DNA of 64,000 nucleotides. Origin: CAZHVS01 sp964536015. Lineage in GTDB: Bacteria > Bacteroidota > Ignavibacteria > Ignavibacteriales > Ignavibacteriaceae. The number at the start of each line of letters is the position of its first letter. Positions within the stretch are counted from its first letter, which is position 1. Below the pieces are notes generated by a model. It was not told the origin of the DNA, searched no databases, and saw only the letters and a list, made by a program, of their open reading frames with translations. Both the position numbers and the translations under genes were made by a program. Below, piece by piece: positions 9,762 to 17,941 of the stretch. The stretch spans positions 124,001-188,000 of the forward strand of contig CAZHVS010000005.1 of the NCBI GenBank assembly GCA_964536015.1, given 5' to 3'.

Positions 9762-9795
9762 AAAAAAGCCGTGATGTTGAGTCACGGCTTTTTTT
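9762..9795 (+). terminator. Rho-independent terminator after aspS
   Basis: GCCGTGA (9768-9774) pairs with TCACGGC (9782-9788) around a 7-nt loop, with A6 before and T7 after, so the structure can act in both directions. It separates aspS from the convergent lipoprotein genes. Confidence 0.93.
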
Positions 9796-9821
9796 ATGAA
9801 ACATTATTAATGTTGATAAAG

Positions 9822-10580
9822 TTAATTTGTCCCAAATCTCTTATCGCCAACAGTTTGATTATATCTGTAACTAACAATTACCCATCTATCGGGATCGGAT
9901 GGTCCGGTTGCTCCACCATAGGACGTGCATTTTAATTTAACATAATTTCCACTCTTTGTATAGAGGAAACTATAAGTTGTTGAACTTCTTGCTTTTGATT
10001 TTGTCCATGAAGTTGATGAGAAGGTATTGGAAGCAACACCATCAAGTAAGTTTGTAGCTGTTGGAGAATTATCAAAATAAGTTACATTAGGATTTGTTAC
10101 AACAGGAGATCTTTGATCCTGACTCTTCAAATCTGTTGTTTCTAAGAAAATATCTGCGTCAGGGCCACTGGAGGAAACTCTTGTGCCGGTTGATAATTTT
10201 AATCCGCTAAAGCTGGAAGAAGATTGTTCATATAATTGAATGTTGGAATAAGTAACTTCAACTATTGGAACCATCGTCATTTGAACAAATCGGTTAACAT
10301 ACATACTATCAATTGTTACACTGATTGTTGTATCTCTGTAATTTGTTAAGGATAATGTAACCTGGTAAGTTCCTGCAGAAAGGTCTTTCAAAGAATCCGG
10401 AGTAACTTTTCCGGTTGCAGAGCCATTCAATTTAATAGTTGCACCTGCTGGAGCAGATGTAATTATTATTCCACCTTTTTTAGTGGGCGTTGGTGTAACG
10501 GGATTATCAGTTGTTTCATCGCAAGAAACAAAAATAAAAATTGCTGACAGAGTTAAAATTGATAAAATAAATTTTTTCAT
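9822..10580 (-). CDS. PEGA-domain lipoprotein
   Basis: 252 residues. The signal ends in FVSC, giving lipidation at Cys20, followed by a Pro/Thr linker. A PEGA domain spans about 37-105 (GGIIITSAPAGATIKLNG, then the GTYQVTLS strand), a beta-sandwich typical of surface lipoproteins. The last 140 residues are beta-rich and unrecognised. An AAGGAG site precedes the ATG. It lies 18 bp downstream of another lipoprotein gene, so the two form an operon. Role probably structural at the cell surface. Confidence 0.82.
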   Translation of the reverse strand: MKKFILSILTLSAIFIFVSCDETTDNPVTPTPTKKGGIIITSAPAGATIKLNGSATGKVTPDSLKDLSAGTYQVTLSLTNYRDTTISVTIDSMYVNRFVQMTMVPIVEVTYSNIQLYEQSSSSFSGLKLSTGTRVSSSGPDADIFLETTDLKSQDQRSPVVTNPNVTYFDNSPTATNLLDGVASNTFSSTSWTKSKARSSTTYSFLYTKSGNYVKLKCTSYGGATGPSDPDRWVIVSYRYNQTVGDKRFGTN

Positions 10581-10598
10581 AATTCTTCTCCTTGATGA

Positions 10599-11090
10599 TT
10601 ATTGTAATGACAATTTAACATCGAATTTTCTTCCGCCGCTATTCAATGTAAATTTGCCTGTGAAAGTTTTTAAATCCGCAGAAAGAGTTCCTTCATAGGA
10701 ACCAGCATCTTTTGAAGTAGATTGATCAACAAACTTCATTGTAAGTTCCTTAGGATCGAAAGAACCTTTAATTTTCATAGTTAAAGGTTTTGCCCAATTT
10801 ACAGTAGTTTCTCCTGTAAAATCTTTGCCCTCTTGCTTTGCAACCAGCATAGTCATTGATTTATTATAGAAAGTTCCTTTCCAGATACCTTCAATACTCG
10901 GAACTTTTTCTTCTTTTGGTTCTTCAACTTTTGGTGGCTCTTCAGCTTTGGGCTGAGTTTGTTCAACCTGTTGAGGTGATTTTGGTTCAGGTTGTTCTTC
11001 TTTTTTCTTACAACCACTTACAAGAATTACCAGAGCAAGTAAAATAATGCTAAGACTAAAAGGTCCAAACATTTTTTTGATATTTGTCAT
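10599..11090 (-). CDS. Lipoprotein with Pro/Glu-rich linker
   Basis: 163 residues with a lipobox LVSGC (Cys27) and a low-complexity K/E/P/Q linker (about 28-65), then a small beta-rich domain of about 95 residues (IEGIWKGTFYNKSMTM ... GSYEGTLSADLKTFTG). The repeated G-x-F/T-x-G pattern resembles small lipocalin-like or extracellular lipid-binding barrels, but no family is assigned. AAGGAG precedes the ATG. First gene of a two-gene operon with the PEGA lipoprotein. Confidence 0.75.
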   Translation of the reverse strand: MTNIKKMFGPFSLSIILLALVILVSGCKKKEEQPEPKSPQQVEQTQPKAEEPPKVEEPKEEKVPSIEGIWKGTFYNKSMTMLVAKQEGKDFTGETTVNWAKPLTMKIKGSFDPKELTMKFVDQSTSKDAGSYEGTLSADLKTFTGKFTLNSGGRKFDVKLSLQ

Positions 11091-11194
11091 ATTTTCTCCT
11101 TAATTATAATTGATTAATAAACGTTCGTACTTATATTCATAAATTAACCGAACAAAGTTATTAAATAGATATTAAAAACAAAAATCTCAAAACA

Positions 11195-11221
11195 TAAAAA
11201 AACAGGACTTATTAAGTCCTG
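11195..11221 (-). terminator. Rho-independent terminator of the pseudopilin operon
   Basis: CAGGACTT (11203-11210) pairs with AAGTCCTG (11214-11221) with a 3-nt loop. On the minus strand it is followed by seven T, just downstream of the 11250-12500 gene. Confidence 0.9.
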
Positions 11222-11249
11222 CTTTTCAAATTTTTATTTTACAGTTTGT

Positions 11250-12500
11250 TTATTCATACCAGGAAATAATTTCAAATCCAGATGTTGTTGGAAATTTTGG
11301 GGGTGCTGAAAATAAAAATCGTTTATCAAATTTATGAATAAAACGATAACCTTTGACTGGATTCCCTCCAGAATAGGAAGCCGTTGGATAAGAATCATTA
11401 CCAATTATTCCTCCAAAAATTCTCATATTATTTATGGTTGAGTAACCGCTATAATTATCTACAACAAGCCCGGAGTTTTGTGAATACATTGTGGCGCAAA
11501 TATCTATATTACCTCGGGAATTATTATAAGTTACTGTAATAGATTCATCTGCGACCAACCCAAGCATATCTGTTGAATTGGGATTTGTTCTTGGGTCACT
11601 ATTATAAGTTATACTGTTTTCAATGTAGACATTGCCCATACCATCACCACCTTGCTTGCCTGTAACGAGAGTAACTTGACCATTCAACACTCCTTTTACT
11701 CTTACATTCCCTTTTCCAACGTAGATAATTCCATTTGGGGCAAAAGAATTAAGAGATTCAGTTGTTGGGGCAGACCATCCGTCCCAGCTATTTTTGTTTA
11801 GTCCAATTTTTGTTTTATATGTCACTGTTCCGTCATTGTTAAATGTCAAATCAACTTCCATAAAAGACTTTGCCGCATTACTGCTTTCAAATAATTTCCC
11901 ACCAGAAGTTGCAAGAGTTTTGTAATCATTTGTATTCAAGTTTAAGGGTATATTAACCCCTGTTTCATATCCACCATTAAAAACAGGATTACTTGGATTA
12001 TAATATTTAACAAGACTTTTTTTAGAAGTAGTCTTTCCCAGAAAGACTGGATTTCCATAAACACCAAGATTGTCATTTGTATGAAATGGTCCATCAAAGG
12101 TGTCCCCTGTTGCAGGATATGCAGTCAATTTAGAATAATAATTTCCAAACTTTGCAAAGCTGCTTGGTTGTATCATTACTTTTACAGTGTCTCTGAAACC
12201 GTTATAAAGCGAGATGGAAGTGATTAGCTTTCTGTCTTTAGGTAAATCAGAAACGGTTACATTAATTGTCCCACCAGAAAAAGGAATATTAGTATAACCC
12301 GCACTCCAACCAGGTGTTTGATAGACTGCATTACAGCCAATATTTGCCCCACTTAATGCAATGTTATTTGACATTGTGCTTGAATAATATCTTGTATAAA
12401 CATCTAATGAAGATGTGCTGTAGTTCAATAGTTGCATAGCGTAAAACATAAGTATTGAACTCATTCCTAGTACTAATAAAACTGATCCTTTTCCAAACAT
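11250..12500 (-). CDS. PilX/DUF4900-like minor pseudopilin protein
   Basis: 416 residues. An N-terminal hydrophobic helix (about 5-27, VLLVLGMSSILMFYAM) follows a short MFGKG leader, as in PilX-type minor pilins. A large beta-helical extracellular part then has repeated IYVGKGNVRVKG and VYIENSITYNS units (about 250-345), the pattern of DUF4900-type proteins found beside pseudopilin genes. The likely role is as a tip or initiator subunit of the pilus-like fibre; this is inferred from position and architecture. Third gene of the three-gene operon reading leftwards from 13628, with an AAAGGAG site 16 bp after the preceding gene. Confidence 0.72.
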   Translation of the reverse strand: MFGKGSVLLVLGMSSILMFYAMQLLNYSTSSLDVYTRYYSSTMSNNIALSGANIGCNAVYQTPGWSAGYTNIPFSGGTINVTVSDLPKDRKLITSISLYNGFRDTVKVMIQPSSFAKFGNYYSKLTAYPATGDTFDGPFHTNDNLGVYGNPVFLGKTTSKKSLVKYYNPSNPVFNGGYETGVNIPLNLNTNDYKTLATSGGKLFESSNAAKSFMEVDLTFNNDGTVTYKTKIGLNKNSWDGWSAPTTESLNSFAPNGIIYVGKGNVRVKGVLNGQVTLVTGKQGGDGMGNVYIENSITYNSDPRTNPNSTDMLGLVADESITVTYNNSRGNIDICATMYSQNSGLVVDNYSGYSTINNMRIFGGIIGNDSYPTASYSGGNPVKGYRFIHKFDKRFLFSAPPKFPTTSGFEIISWYE

Positions 12501-12515
12501 AACTTTTACTCCTTT

Positions 12516-13118
12516 TTATCTTGAAGTTAAATTTCTTGAAGCAAGTCTTACTTGTCGCCAGTAAGCTGTTGAATAATTCTGAGCGTATGCGTCTGGATTT
12601 TCAACCATTATAGAAACCTGCATGGTTGTTATTGCTGCGGGAGATGTAATTGGGTATGTAAGTTCATTTCCCAAGGCACCAAAATATCTTAATTGAAATA
12701 CTGTTACATAGCCAACACCTGAGGTAGATGTTGGGCTTCCATTAATGTATCTGTATAAAATTTTATCCCTGGGATTTGTCGTTCCGGACAGCTCAGATAT
12801 AGGGCCGCAAACAAAATAAACAGTATCCATCTGCCCATTCAAGTCAACATCGCTAAGAAAACGTAATGAAGTTGAATCTGCAGAAATAATTCCTTTTGTT
12901 GGATCGGGGAAATTATCTGGATTTGCACAATAACCTATTCTTCTTAAATCTCCTTCGACAGTTTCAATTACGTCAAGTAAGTTAGATTGAAGAATTAAAT
13001 CTGAATTGTAATAGAAAAAATTACTTATAGTATTATCCTGGATTCTAAACAAAGTCAGAAGAAGAATTCCACCAATAATCATAGCACCAAGTATATCTAT
13101 TAGAGTAGTAAAACCCAT
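12516..13118 (-). CDS. PilW-like minor pseudopilin
   Basis: 200 residues. The N terminus MGFTTLIDILGAMIIGGILLL is a minimal class III-like prepilin leader (Met-Gly) and hydrophobic helix. Canonical pilins have Glu at mature position 5; here that position is Ile, with Asp at position 6. The body (about 25-200) is a beta-rich domain with a single Cys and resembles PilW/GspJ-type subunits. Translation is supported by GAGGAGG before the ATG. It is 12 bp from the upstream and 15 bp from the downstream pseudopilin gene, so co-expression is very likely. Confidence 0.75.
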   Translation of the reverse strand: MGFTTLIDILGAMIIGGILLLTLFRIQDNTISNFFYYNSDLILQSNLLDVIETVEGDLRRIGYCANPDNFPDPTKGIISADSTSLRFLSDVDLNGQMDTVYFVCGPISELSGTTNPRDKILYRYINGSPTSTSGVGYVTVFQLRYFGALGNELTYPITSPAAITTMQVSIMVENPDAYAQNYSTAYWRQVRLASRNLTSR

Positions 13119-13130
13119 AGTTCCTCCTCT

Positions 13131-13628
13131 TTACCTGAATTTCCAATAACTGTAAATGGTATTAACTTTTATTGTGTCTTTCATCGAAATACTTGAAACT
13201 TGTACTGTTAATCTTTTGTGAAAAGTTTTAGAGGTCGTTGTAACATCAGGTGTTCCGGGGTTAACATAATTAACATTACATTTAAGTCTGTAATGGGCAG
13301 ACATTAACGTTGTATCTAGAATTTGAAAATTATTCCAATCATCAAAGTCGTCAAATAAATTCTTATTGGTTTCACCAGCCTCGGGACCTAATGCAGTTGA
13401 AGCTGTGAGTCCACTCGGAGTAATAAGCATACTATCTATGCTTTCTTCATCAAAAGCTTCTTTACTAGCTTCTTCAATTACGGAAGTTGCTAGAGAAATA
13501 GCAGCCAAACCAAACTTGGAGTTTTGCATTACATCCTGCGTTTGCAGTATTGTAAAATTTATTTTTGAAGCAGTCATTGTTAATATCATCAATGCTGCTA
13601 AAGTCAATAAAGATTGCCCCATATTCAT
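13131..13628 (-). CDS. Minor pseudopilin, first gene of operon
   Basis: 165 residues. The N terminus reads MNMGQSLLTLAALMILTMTA. A start at the second Met (13622) would give a MG|QS leader matching the MGQQQ pilins nearby. The hydrophobic helix is followed by a coil with acidic segments (about 55-105) and a beta-rich end. Glu5 is missing, as in the neighbouring pilins. A sigma-54-like site lies 17 nt upstream of the predicted transcript start-to-ATG interval. Probably a minor subunit; no closer family assigned. Confidence 0.72.
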   Translation of the reverse strand: MNMGQSLLTLAALMILTMTASKINFTILQTQDVMQNSKFGLAAISLATSVIEEASKEAFDEESIDSMLITPSGLTASTALGPEAGETNKNLFDDFDDWNNFQILDTTLMSAHYRLKCNVNYVNPGTPDVTTTSKTFHKRLTVQVSSISMKDTIKVNTIYSYWKFR

Positions 13629-13656
13629 AATGTTTCATCTCTTTTTATTATGTTTT

Positions 13657-13671
13657 TCAAAGATAATGCCA
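13657..13671 (-). promoter_or_regulatory. Putative sigma-54-like -24/-12 promoter of the pseudopilin operon
   Basis: Minus strand reads TGGCATTATCTTTGA. The -24 half is TGGCA and the -12 half is TTGA where the consensus is TTGC. Spacing between GG and the -12 dinucleotide is canonical. The predicted start near 13645 gives a 17-nt leader to the ATG at 13628. Confidence 0.5.
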
Positions 13672-13767
13672 AAGTGTAAATAAAATCCTAACAAATTTAT
13701 AAATAAAGAATGAAAAAAAATACTATTACTAACATATATTGTATTCGGTTTAAAAGACTTTGTAACA

Positions 13768-13796
13768 AAAGGGACTACCTTTCGGTAAATCCCTTT
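13768..13796 (-). terminator. Hairpin terminator after the 13.8 kb pilin gene
   Basis: AAAGGGA and TCCCTTT arms enclose an inner ACC/GGT stem capped by a GAAA tetraloop on the minus strand, followed by a short T-rich tail. It lies just after the pilin stop and before the pseudopilin promoter, so it insulates the two minus-strand transcripts. Confidence 0.7.
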
Positions 13797-13830
13797 GCAT
13801 AAGGAGCTACTATAGTTGGAAAAAACAACC

Positions 13831-14223
13831 TTAAGGTGTAACCAATGTAGGAGCCGCAGTTGTAATATCATTTGGAGTAACGGTTGTAACGACCTGGTAA
13901 ACTTTTCCATCCGAATCCTGAACATTCCCTTTCCCTGTTATAGTAACAGAGTTAGCCGCTACTACTGCCGTATAAGTTCCATTTGGATTTGAACTAAAAT
14001 CTGAAGGAATTTCAAATCCGGTAAAGCTTCCATTACCTCCGGCAAGAGCAGAGGGTTTTTTAAAATATTGTTGAGCAAGTGAAGCAATATTCATGTTGTC
14101 TGCAACAAGCGCATCTTTATTAGCTTCAACAGAACTGGCTGTAAATAAATTTATTCCTACAACTATAGCTATTCCAACTATAATCACACCAAGAACAATT
14201 AAAAGAAGTTGCTGTTGGCCCAT
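13831..14223 (-). CDS. MGQQQ-type pilin, copy 1
   Basis: 130 residues: leader Met-Gly, then a mature N terminus QQQLLLIVLGVIIVGIAIVV that is hydrophobic to about residue 28, then a small C-terminal domain ending in GKGNVQDSDGKVYQVVTTVT. It is near-identical over the first 37 residues to the pilin at 17942 and related to the one at 17505. Position +5 is Leu rather than the Glu needed for assembly in canonical type IV pilins. AAAGGA precedes the ATG. It has its own sigma-54-like promoter and terminator, so it forms a separate monocistronic transcript next to the PilR-like gene. Confidence 0.82.
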   Translation of the reverse strand: MGQQQLLLIVLGVIIVGIAIVVGINLFTASSVEANKDALVADNMNIASLAQQYFKKPSALAGGNGSFTGFEIPSDFSSNPNGTYTAVVAANSVTITGKGNVQDSDGKVYQVVTTVTPNDITTAAPTLVTP

Positions 14224-14250
14224 ACATAATCCTTTTTTAATTTGATCAAC

Positions 14251-14265
14251 GCATAAACCGTGCCC
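14251..14265 (-). promoter_or_regulatory. Putative sigma-54 promoter of pilin copy 1
   Basis: Minus strand reads GGGCACGGTTTATGC. It matches the -24 core GGCACG exactly and ends in the -12 GC, with two mismatches to TGGCACG-N4-TTGC. The predicted start near 14239 leaves a 16-nt leader with an AAAGGA ribosome site. Confidence 0.6.
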
Positions 14266-14322
14266 TAAAAACTGGTTGAAATTTTGGAACTTAGATTAAA
14301 AATTATTGAAGTAAAAAATGTT

Positions 14323-14358
14323 GTGACAATTATGACGTCAAATTTGTCGTTGATGTCA
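14323..14358 (-). promoter_or_regulatory. Candidate enhancer site for an NtrC-type activator
   Basis: Two octamers TGACATCA (14351-14358) and TGACGTCA (14333-14340) on the minus strand lie 18 bp apart, followed by TTGTCA. They are about 90-120 bp upstream of the predicted pilin transcript start, where PilR/NtrC-type activators commonly bind. The segment also overlaps the stop of the regulator gene. Function is inferred from position and repeat structure only. Confidence 0.35.
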
Positions 14359-15735
14359 GTTTTTGTTTTTTTGTTTCCTTAGTGATTGCAATCGTCTCTG
14401 CAAAGTTCTTTCACTTATGCCAAGTATCGAAGCTGCCTTCTGAATATTTCCATTTACTTCATTTAATACAAAACTTATATGTTTTTGTATAGCGTCTTCA
14501 ATTGTAGATAATTCGTTTTGATGGTTTATGGAGAGAAGGATTTTTGCTTTATTACTTTCTGGTAAATAAAAAGTTGAGATAGAATCGTTATCTTTTGTTT
14601 TAGCAACAGAATTGTAAACAATGTTTTCAAGTTCGCGTATATTGCCGGGGAAAGAATAGTTTTCAAGCTCAATTAATGCATGTTCTGCAAAACCGGTTAT
14701 TGATTTATTAAATTTCTTTGATGCTTGTTCAAGAAAATATTCGGCCAATAATTTAATGTCACCTTTTCTTTGATGTAATGGCGGAAGCTGAATATAACCT
14801 CTGTTTAAACGATAAAACAAATCTGCTCTAAATTCATTTTTATCAACAGCAACAGAAAGATCTTTATTTGTAGCTGCAATAATTCTTGTATTTAACTTAA
14901 TTGGTTTCGTGCTGCCGATTCTATAAATCTCACTGTATTGAATAACTCTTAAAAGTTTTCCCTGCAATTCTCTTGGCAGTTCACCAATTTCGTCTAAAAA
15001 AATTGTTCCATTGTTTGCAGCTTCAAAAAAACCAGTCTTATCCTGAGTTGCTCCGGTAAAAGCTCCTCTTAAATGTCCGAATAATTCACTTTCAAACAAA
15101 GTTGAAGATATTGAAGCAAGATTAACCGGCACAAATGCAGCATTTTTACGCGGTGATAAATCGTGAATTTTTTTTGCGATTAAATCTTTACCGGTTCCTG
15201 TTTCTCCAACAATTAAAATTGTTTCATCGGTTGGAGCAAATATTTCTATTAACTCAAAGACTTTATCCATTAGAGGAGATTGAGTAATAATTTCAGGAAA
15301 ATTATCCCTGTTTTTTTTTGACGTCTGCTTTAAGCTTCGTAATGAATCTCTTTCCAGATTTATGAGACGCTGTTCCAAACCTCTCTTAATTGTAAGAAGA
15401 AGCCTTTCATTTTCCGGAGGTTTTACGATATATTCATAAGCTCCAAGTTTAACCGCCGTTAAAGCTGTTTCAACATTGTCAACTGCTGTTAGCATTATAA
15501 CAGGAATTTGGGGATATTTCTGATTTATTTCTTCAAGCAATGTTAATCCACTTAATTCAGGCATCGAAATATCCAGGATTATTAGATCAAAAAGTAGATT
15601 TGAAAGTGCTGGCATTACATCTAATGGATTTTGTATAATTTCAACATTCTCATATCCACGATCCCATAACAATCTTCTCAATGAACGGAGAAAAGAAATT
15701 TCATCATCAACAATTAAGATTGAAACTTTTCGCAT
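14356..15735 (-). CDS. PilR/NtrC-type sigma-54-dependent response regulator
   Basis: 459 residues. The receiver domain (1-120) has the acidic pocket VDDE and a phospho-acceptor Asp in LIILDISMP; the AAA+ domain (about 150-385) has Walker A GETGTGKD and the intact sigma-54-contact loop GAFTGA starting at Gly224; the Fis-type helix-turn-helix is at the C terminus (GISERTLQRRL). It activates transcription with sigma-54 RNA polymerase after phosphorylation. The gene overlaps the kinase gene upstream by 22 bp, so they are a cognate pair. Sigma-54-like sites in front of the pilin genes make those the likely targets. Confidence 0.93.
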   Translation of the reverse strand: MRKVSILIVDDEISFLRSLRRLLWDRGYENVEIIQNPLDVMPALSNLLFDLIILDISMPELSGLTLLEEINQKYPQIPVIMLTAVDNVETALTAVKLGAYEYIVKPPENERLLLTIKRGLEQRLINLERDSLRSLKQTSKKNRDNFPEIITQSPLMDKVFELIEIFAPTDETILIVGETGTGKDLIAKKIHDLSPRKNAAFVPVNLASISSTLFESELFGHLRGAFTGATQDKTGFFEAANNGTIFLDEIGELPRELQGKLLRVIQYSEIYRIGSTKPIKLNTRIIAATNKDLSVAVDKNEFRADLFYRLNRGYIQLPPLHQRKGDIKLLAEYFLEQASKKFNKSITGFAEHALIELENYSFPGNIRELENIVYNSVAKTKDNDSISTFYLPESNKAKILLSINHQNELSTIEDAIQKHISFVLNEVNGNIQKAASILGISERTLQRRLQSLRKQKNKN

Positions 15736-17255
15736 TTTACATATTCCTTTGGAAAAAATAAAAATACTGTTGTCCCTTTGTTAATTTCGCTATTTATATC
15801 AATTGAAAAACCCATATTATGCATCAAGTTTTTTGACACAGACAAACCTAAGCCGGTTCCTCCAGAGCCAGATTTTGTAGTATAAAAAGGATTAAAAACC
15901 ATTTTAATTTTTTCGGGAGAAATTCCGCATCCATTGTCCATAATTTCGAATAAAAGATTATTCTCTTTATCAAAATACGATTTAATAGTTATAGTTCCAT
16001 TCGCATTATCAATTGCATCAAGTGAGTTTGCAATTATGTTAATAATAACTTGTCCTAGCTTCAAGCTATTGCCCAGCAAAAAAATATTTTGCGGAGGAAT
16101 GTAATTGATGGTTATATTTTTTTTAGTAATTTGATAGTTTAACAATCGTAAAGCAGATTGAAATATCTCATCAATTTTGAAATATTTTACCTCTGAAGGT
16201 TGATCAATGCGTGCAAAGTTTTTCAATTCATTTACAATAGCTGTAATTCTGTTGGAGCCTTCTTTAAGGTCCGATATAAGGTCTTTTAAGTCAGTTTTAA
16301 ATTTGGAGTAATACAAATTTCCAATTTTAAATGATGGATTCTCCAAGGCATAGTTGTCGAGAAGTGGGATTAACTCCTCAAACGTGTTTTCTATGTACGC
16401 TAAATTAAAAGAAATAAAAGAGTTTGGATTGTTTATTTCGTGTGCAACACCTGCAACCAGCAATCCGAGAGAAGCCAGCTTATCTGCTTGTTGTAATTGT
16501 AATTGATATTCCTGCATTTGCAGCTCTAGTTTTTTTATGCTTGTTATGTCTGTAATTCTTACAAGAAGAAAAAGTTTTTCTTTAAGCATAATTGGTGAAG
16601 CAAACACATCAAGATCAAGTTCTTGCTGGAATTTATTTTTTAGTTTTACAAATTGTGGCCCTACAGATTTATCCCAGTTTTCGCCTATCAGATTTTTCCA
16701 CAAACAATTTTCAATATTATTACACGTTATCTCGAAAAGCGGTTTATTTTCTATTTCATTAAATTGATAACCCAAAAGATTTTCAAATTTTTTATTGGCA
16801 AAAATGACTTTAGCTTCCTTATTTATTATTACAAAAGCGTCTTCGGATGCTTCCAGTATAGATTTGTAAAGATATTCACTCTCTCTCAAAGCTTTGTCGG
16901 TAATATTTTTTATTTTTATCATCCTATTAACCTGTGCTGCAAATTTGGAAAGTTCATCTTTCCCTTCAACTGTTATTTCTACATTGTAATCATCGGATTC
17001 AGCAATGTAATTAATTCGGTTTTCAACATCAGTTATTTTGGAAAAAATTTTGAAGTAAAGAAATATTGCAATAAATGACGAGAGAATTACTGATAAAAGA
17101 AAAGCAATAATTAATAATTCACCAATCTCTTTTTTTGAAATTAAATTTGTGTCGGGAATGCTTGGGCTAATCAAATAATAAAAAATCCCGAATACACAGT
17201 AACCAAGAAAAATTGTAACCGAAGAAAATAATATCGTTTTTTTAATAAGTGACAT
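15714..17255 (-). CDS. PilS-like membrane PAS-domain sensor histidine kinase
   Basis: 513 residues. Two membrane helices (about 8-30 and 46-68) with a very short loop between them, a HAMP-like linker, a PAS domain (about 125-250), then HisKA with the phospho-acceptor His272 in VAGVAHEINNPN and an HATPase domain with N, G1 (DNGCGI) and G2 (GTGLGLS) boxes. The near absence of an extracytoplasmic domain suggests sensing within the membrane or cytoplasm, as with PilS, which senses pilin in the membrane. It is divergent from the pilin at 17505 and overlaps the regulator gene. Confidence 0.92.
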   Translation of the reverse strand: MSLIKKTILFSSVTIFLGYCVFGIFYYLISPSIPDTNLISKKEIGELLIIAFLLSVILSSFIAIFLYFKIFSKITDVENRINYIAESDDYNVEITVEGKDELSKFAAQVNRMIKIKNITDKALRESEYLYKSILEASEDAFVIINKEAKVIFANKKFENLLGYQFNEIENKPLFEITCNNIENCLWKNLIGENWDKSVGPQFVKLKNKFQQELDLDVFASPIMLKEKLFLLVRITDITSIKKLELQMQEYQLQLQQADKLASLGLLVAGVAHEINNPNSFISFNLAYIENTFEELIPLLDNYALENPSFKIGNLYYSKFKTDLKDLISDLKEGSNRITAIVNELKNFARIDQPSEVKYFKIDEIFQSALRLLNYQITKKNITINYIPPQNIFLLGNSLKLGQVIINIIANSLDAIDNANGTITIKSYFDKENNLLFEIMDNGCGISPEKIKMVFNPFYTTKSGSGGTGLGLSVSKNLMHNMGFSIDINSEINKGTTVFLFFPKEYVKCEKFQS

Positions 17256-17460
17256 AATATTTTTGTTTAAAAAATCGTGCCCGAAAATAATATAAGTAAT
17301 TGGATTTTTGAATTTATTAAGTAAAATACTCGTTCGATTTTACAGGTAAAAATTACCGAGCCAAGGAAGAAAATACGGACAGTTAATAGAAGTCTTCATA
17401 TTTGAATTACAAAATGGTTATATTTTGAGGATTTTAAGCTAAATTATTAATAATCAAAAC

Positions 17461-17476
17461 TGGCATTTCATTTGTC
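17461..17476 (+). promoter_or_regulatory. Putative sigma-54-like promoter of pilin copies 2 and 3
   Basis: TGGCATTTCATTTGTC: -24 half TGGCA, -12 half TTGT (consensus TTGC), canonical spacing. The predicted start near 17487 leaves an 18-nt leader before the TTG start at 17505, the same geometry as at the other two pilin promoters. A GGTAA-AAA-TTACC palindrome lies upstream at 17345-17357. Confidence 0.5.
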
Positions 17477-17504
17477 ATAATTAAGAAAAAAAGGTTTAAT
17501 TAAC

Positions 17505-17900
17505 TTGGGTCAACAACAATTACTTTTACTTGTTCTTGGCGTTATAATAGTAGGAATAGCAATTGTGGTTGCGATAAATGTTCTTGGAAATGCCTGGGTT
17601 GAAGCAAATAAAGACAATATGTACTCAGATTTGATGAATATTGGTTCTTTAGCACAGCAATATTATGCAACATTAAAGCAAGTTGGCGGTGGTGGGCAAT
17701 CTTTTGTTGGATTTCAAATTCCAACAACTTTATTGTCAACATCTAACGGGACATATACGCAAAGCAATGAAACCGAAAGCCAGATTACATTTACGGGCAA
17801 AGGTAATGTTCAGGACCCGGATGGAAAAGTTTATTTAATCGTTGTAGTTGTTACTAAAAATAATTTAACTACAACATCAATTTCAAAAGTAAGTCCATAA
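17505..17900 (+). CDS. MGQQQ-type pilin, copy 2 (TTG start)
   Basis: 131 residues. It begins at TTG; this start is compelling because it recreates the MGQQQLLLLVLGVIIVG leader conserved in the two paralogs. The N-terminal hydrophobic helix is followed by EANKD and the shared C-terminal motif GKGNVQDPDGKVYLIV. It is the most divergent copy (VAINVLGNAWVEANKD against VGINLFTASSVEANKD) and lacks Glu at mature position 5. The weak start codon and divergent body suggest a lower-abundance subunit. It is followed 41 bp later by copy 3, probably on one transcript. Confidence 0.8.
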   Translation: MGQQQLLLLVLGVIIVGIAIVVAINVLGNAWVEANKDNMYSDLMNIGSLAQQYYATLKQVGGGGQSFVGFQIPTTLLSTSNGTYTQSNETESQITFTGKGNVQDPDGKVYLIVVVVTKNNLTTTSISKVSP

Positions 17901-17941
17901 TTTAATTAACAATCATTATAAACAAATAAAAGGAATCACAA

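Noticed and set aside
17268..17282. GGGCACG on the minus strand upstream of the PilS-like gene as a fourth sigma-54 promoter
   Set aside because: The -12 half is TTTA without GC, and the predicted start would leave a leader of only about 2 nt.
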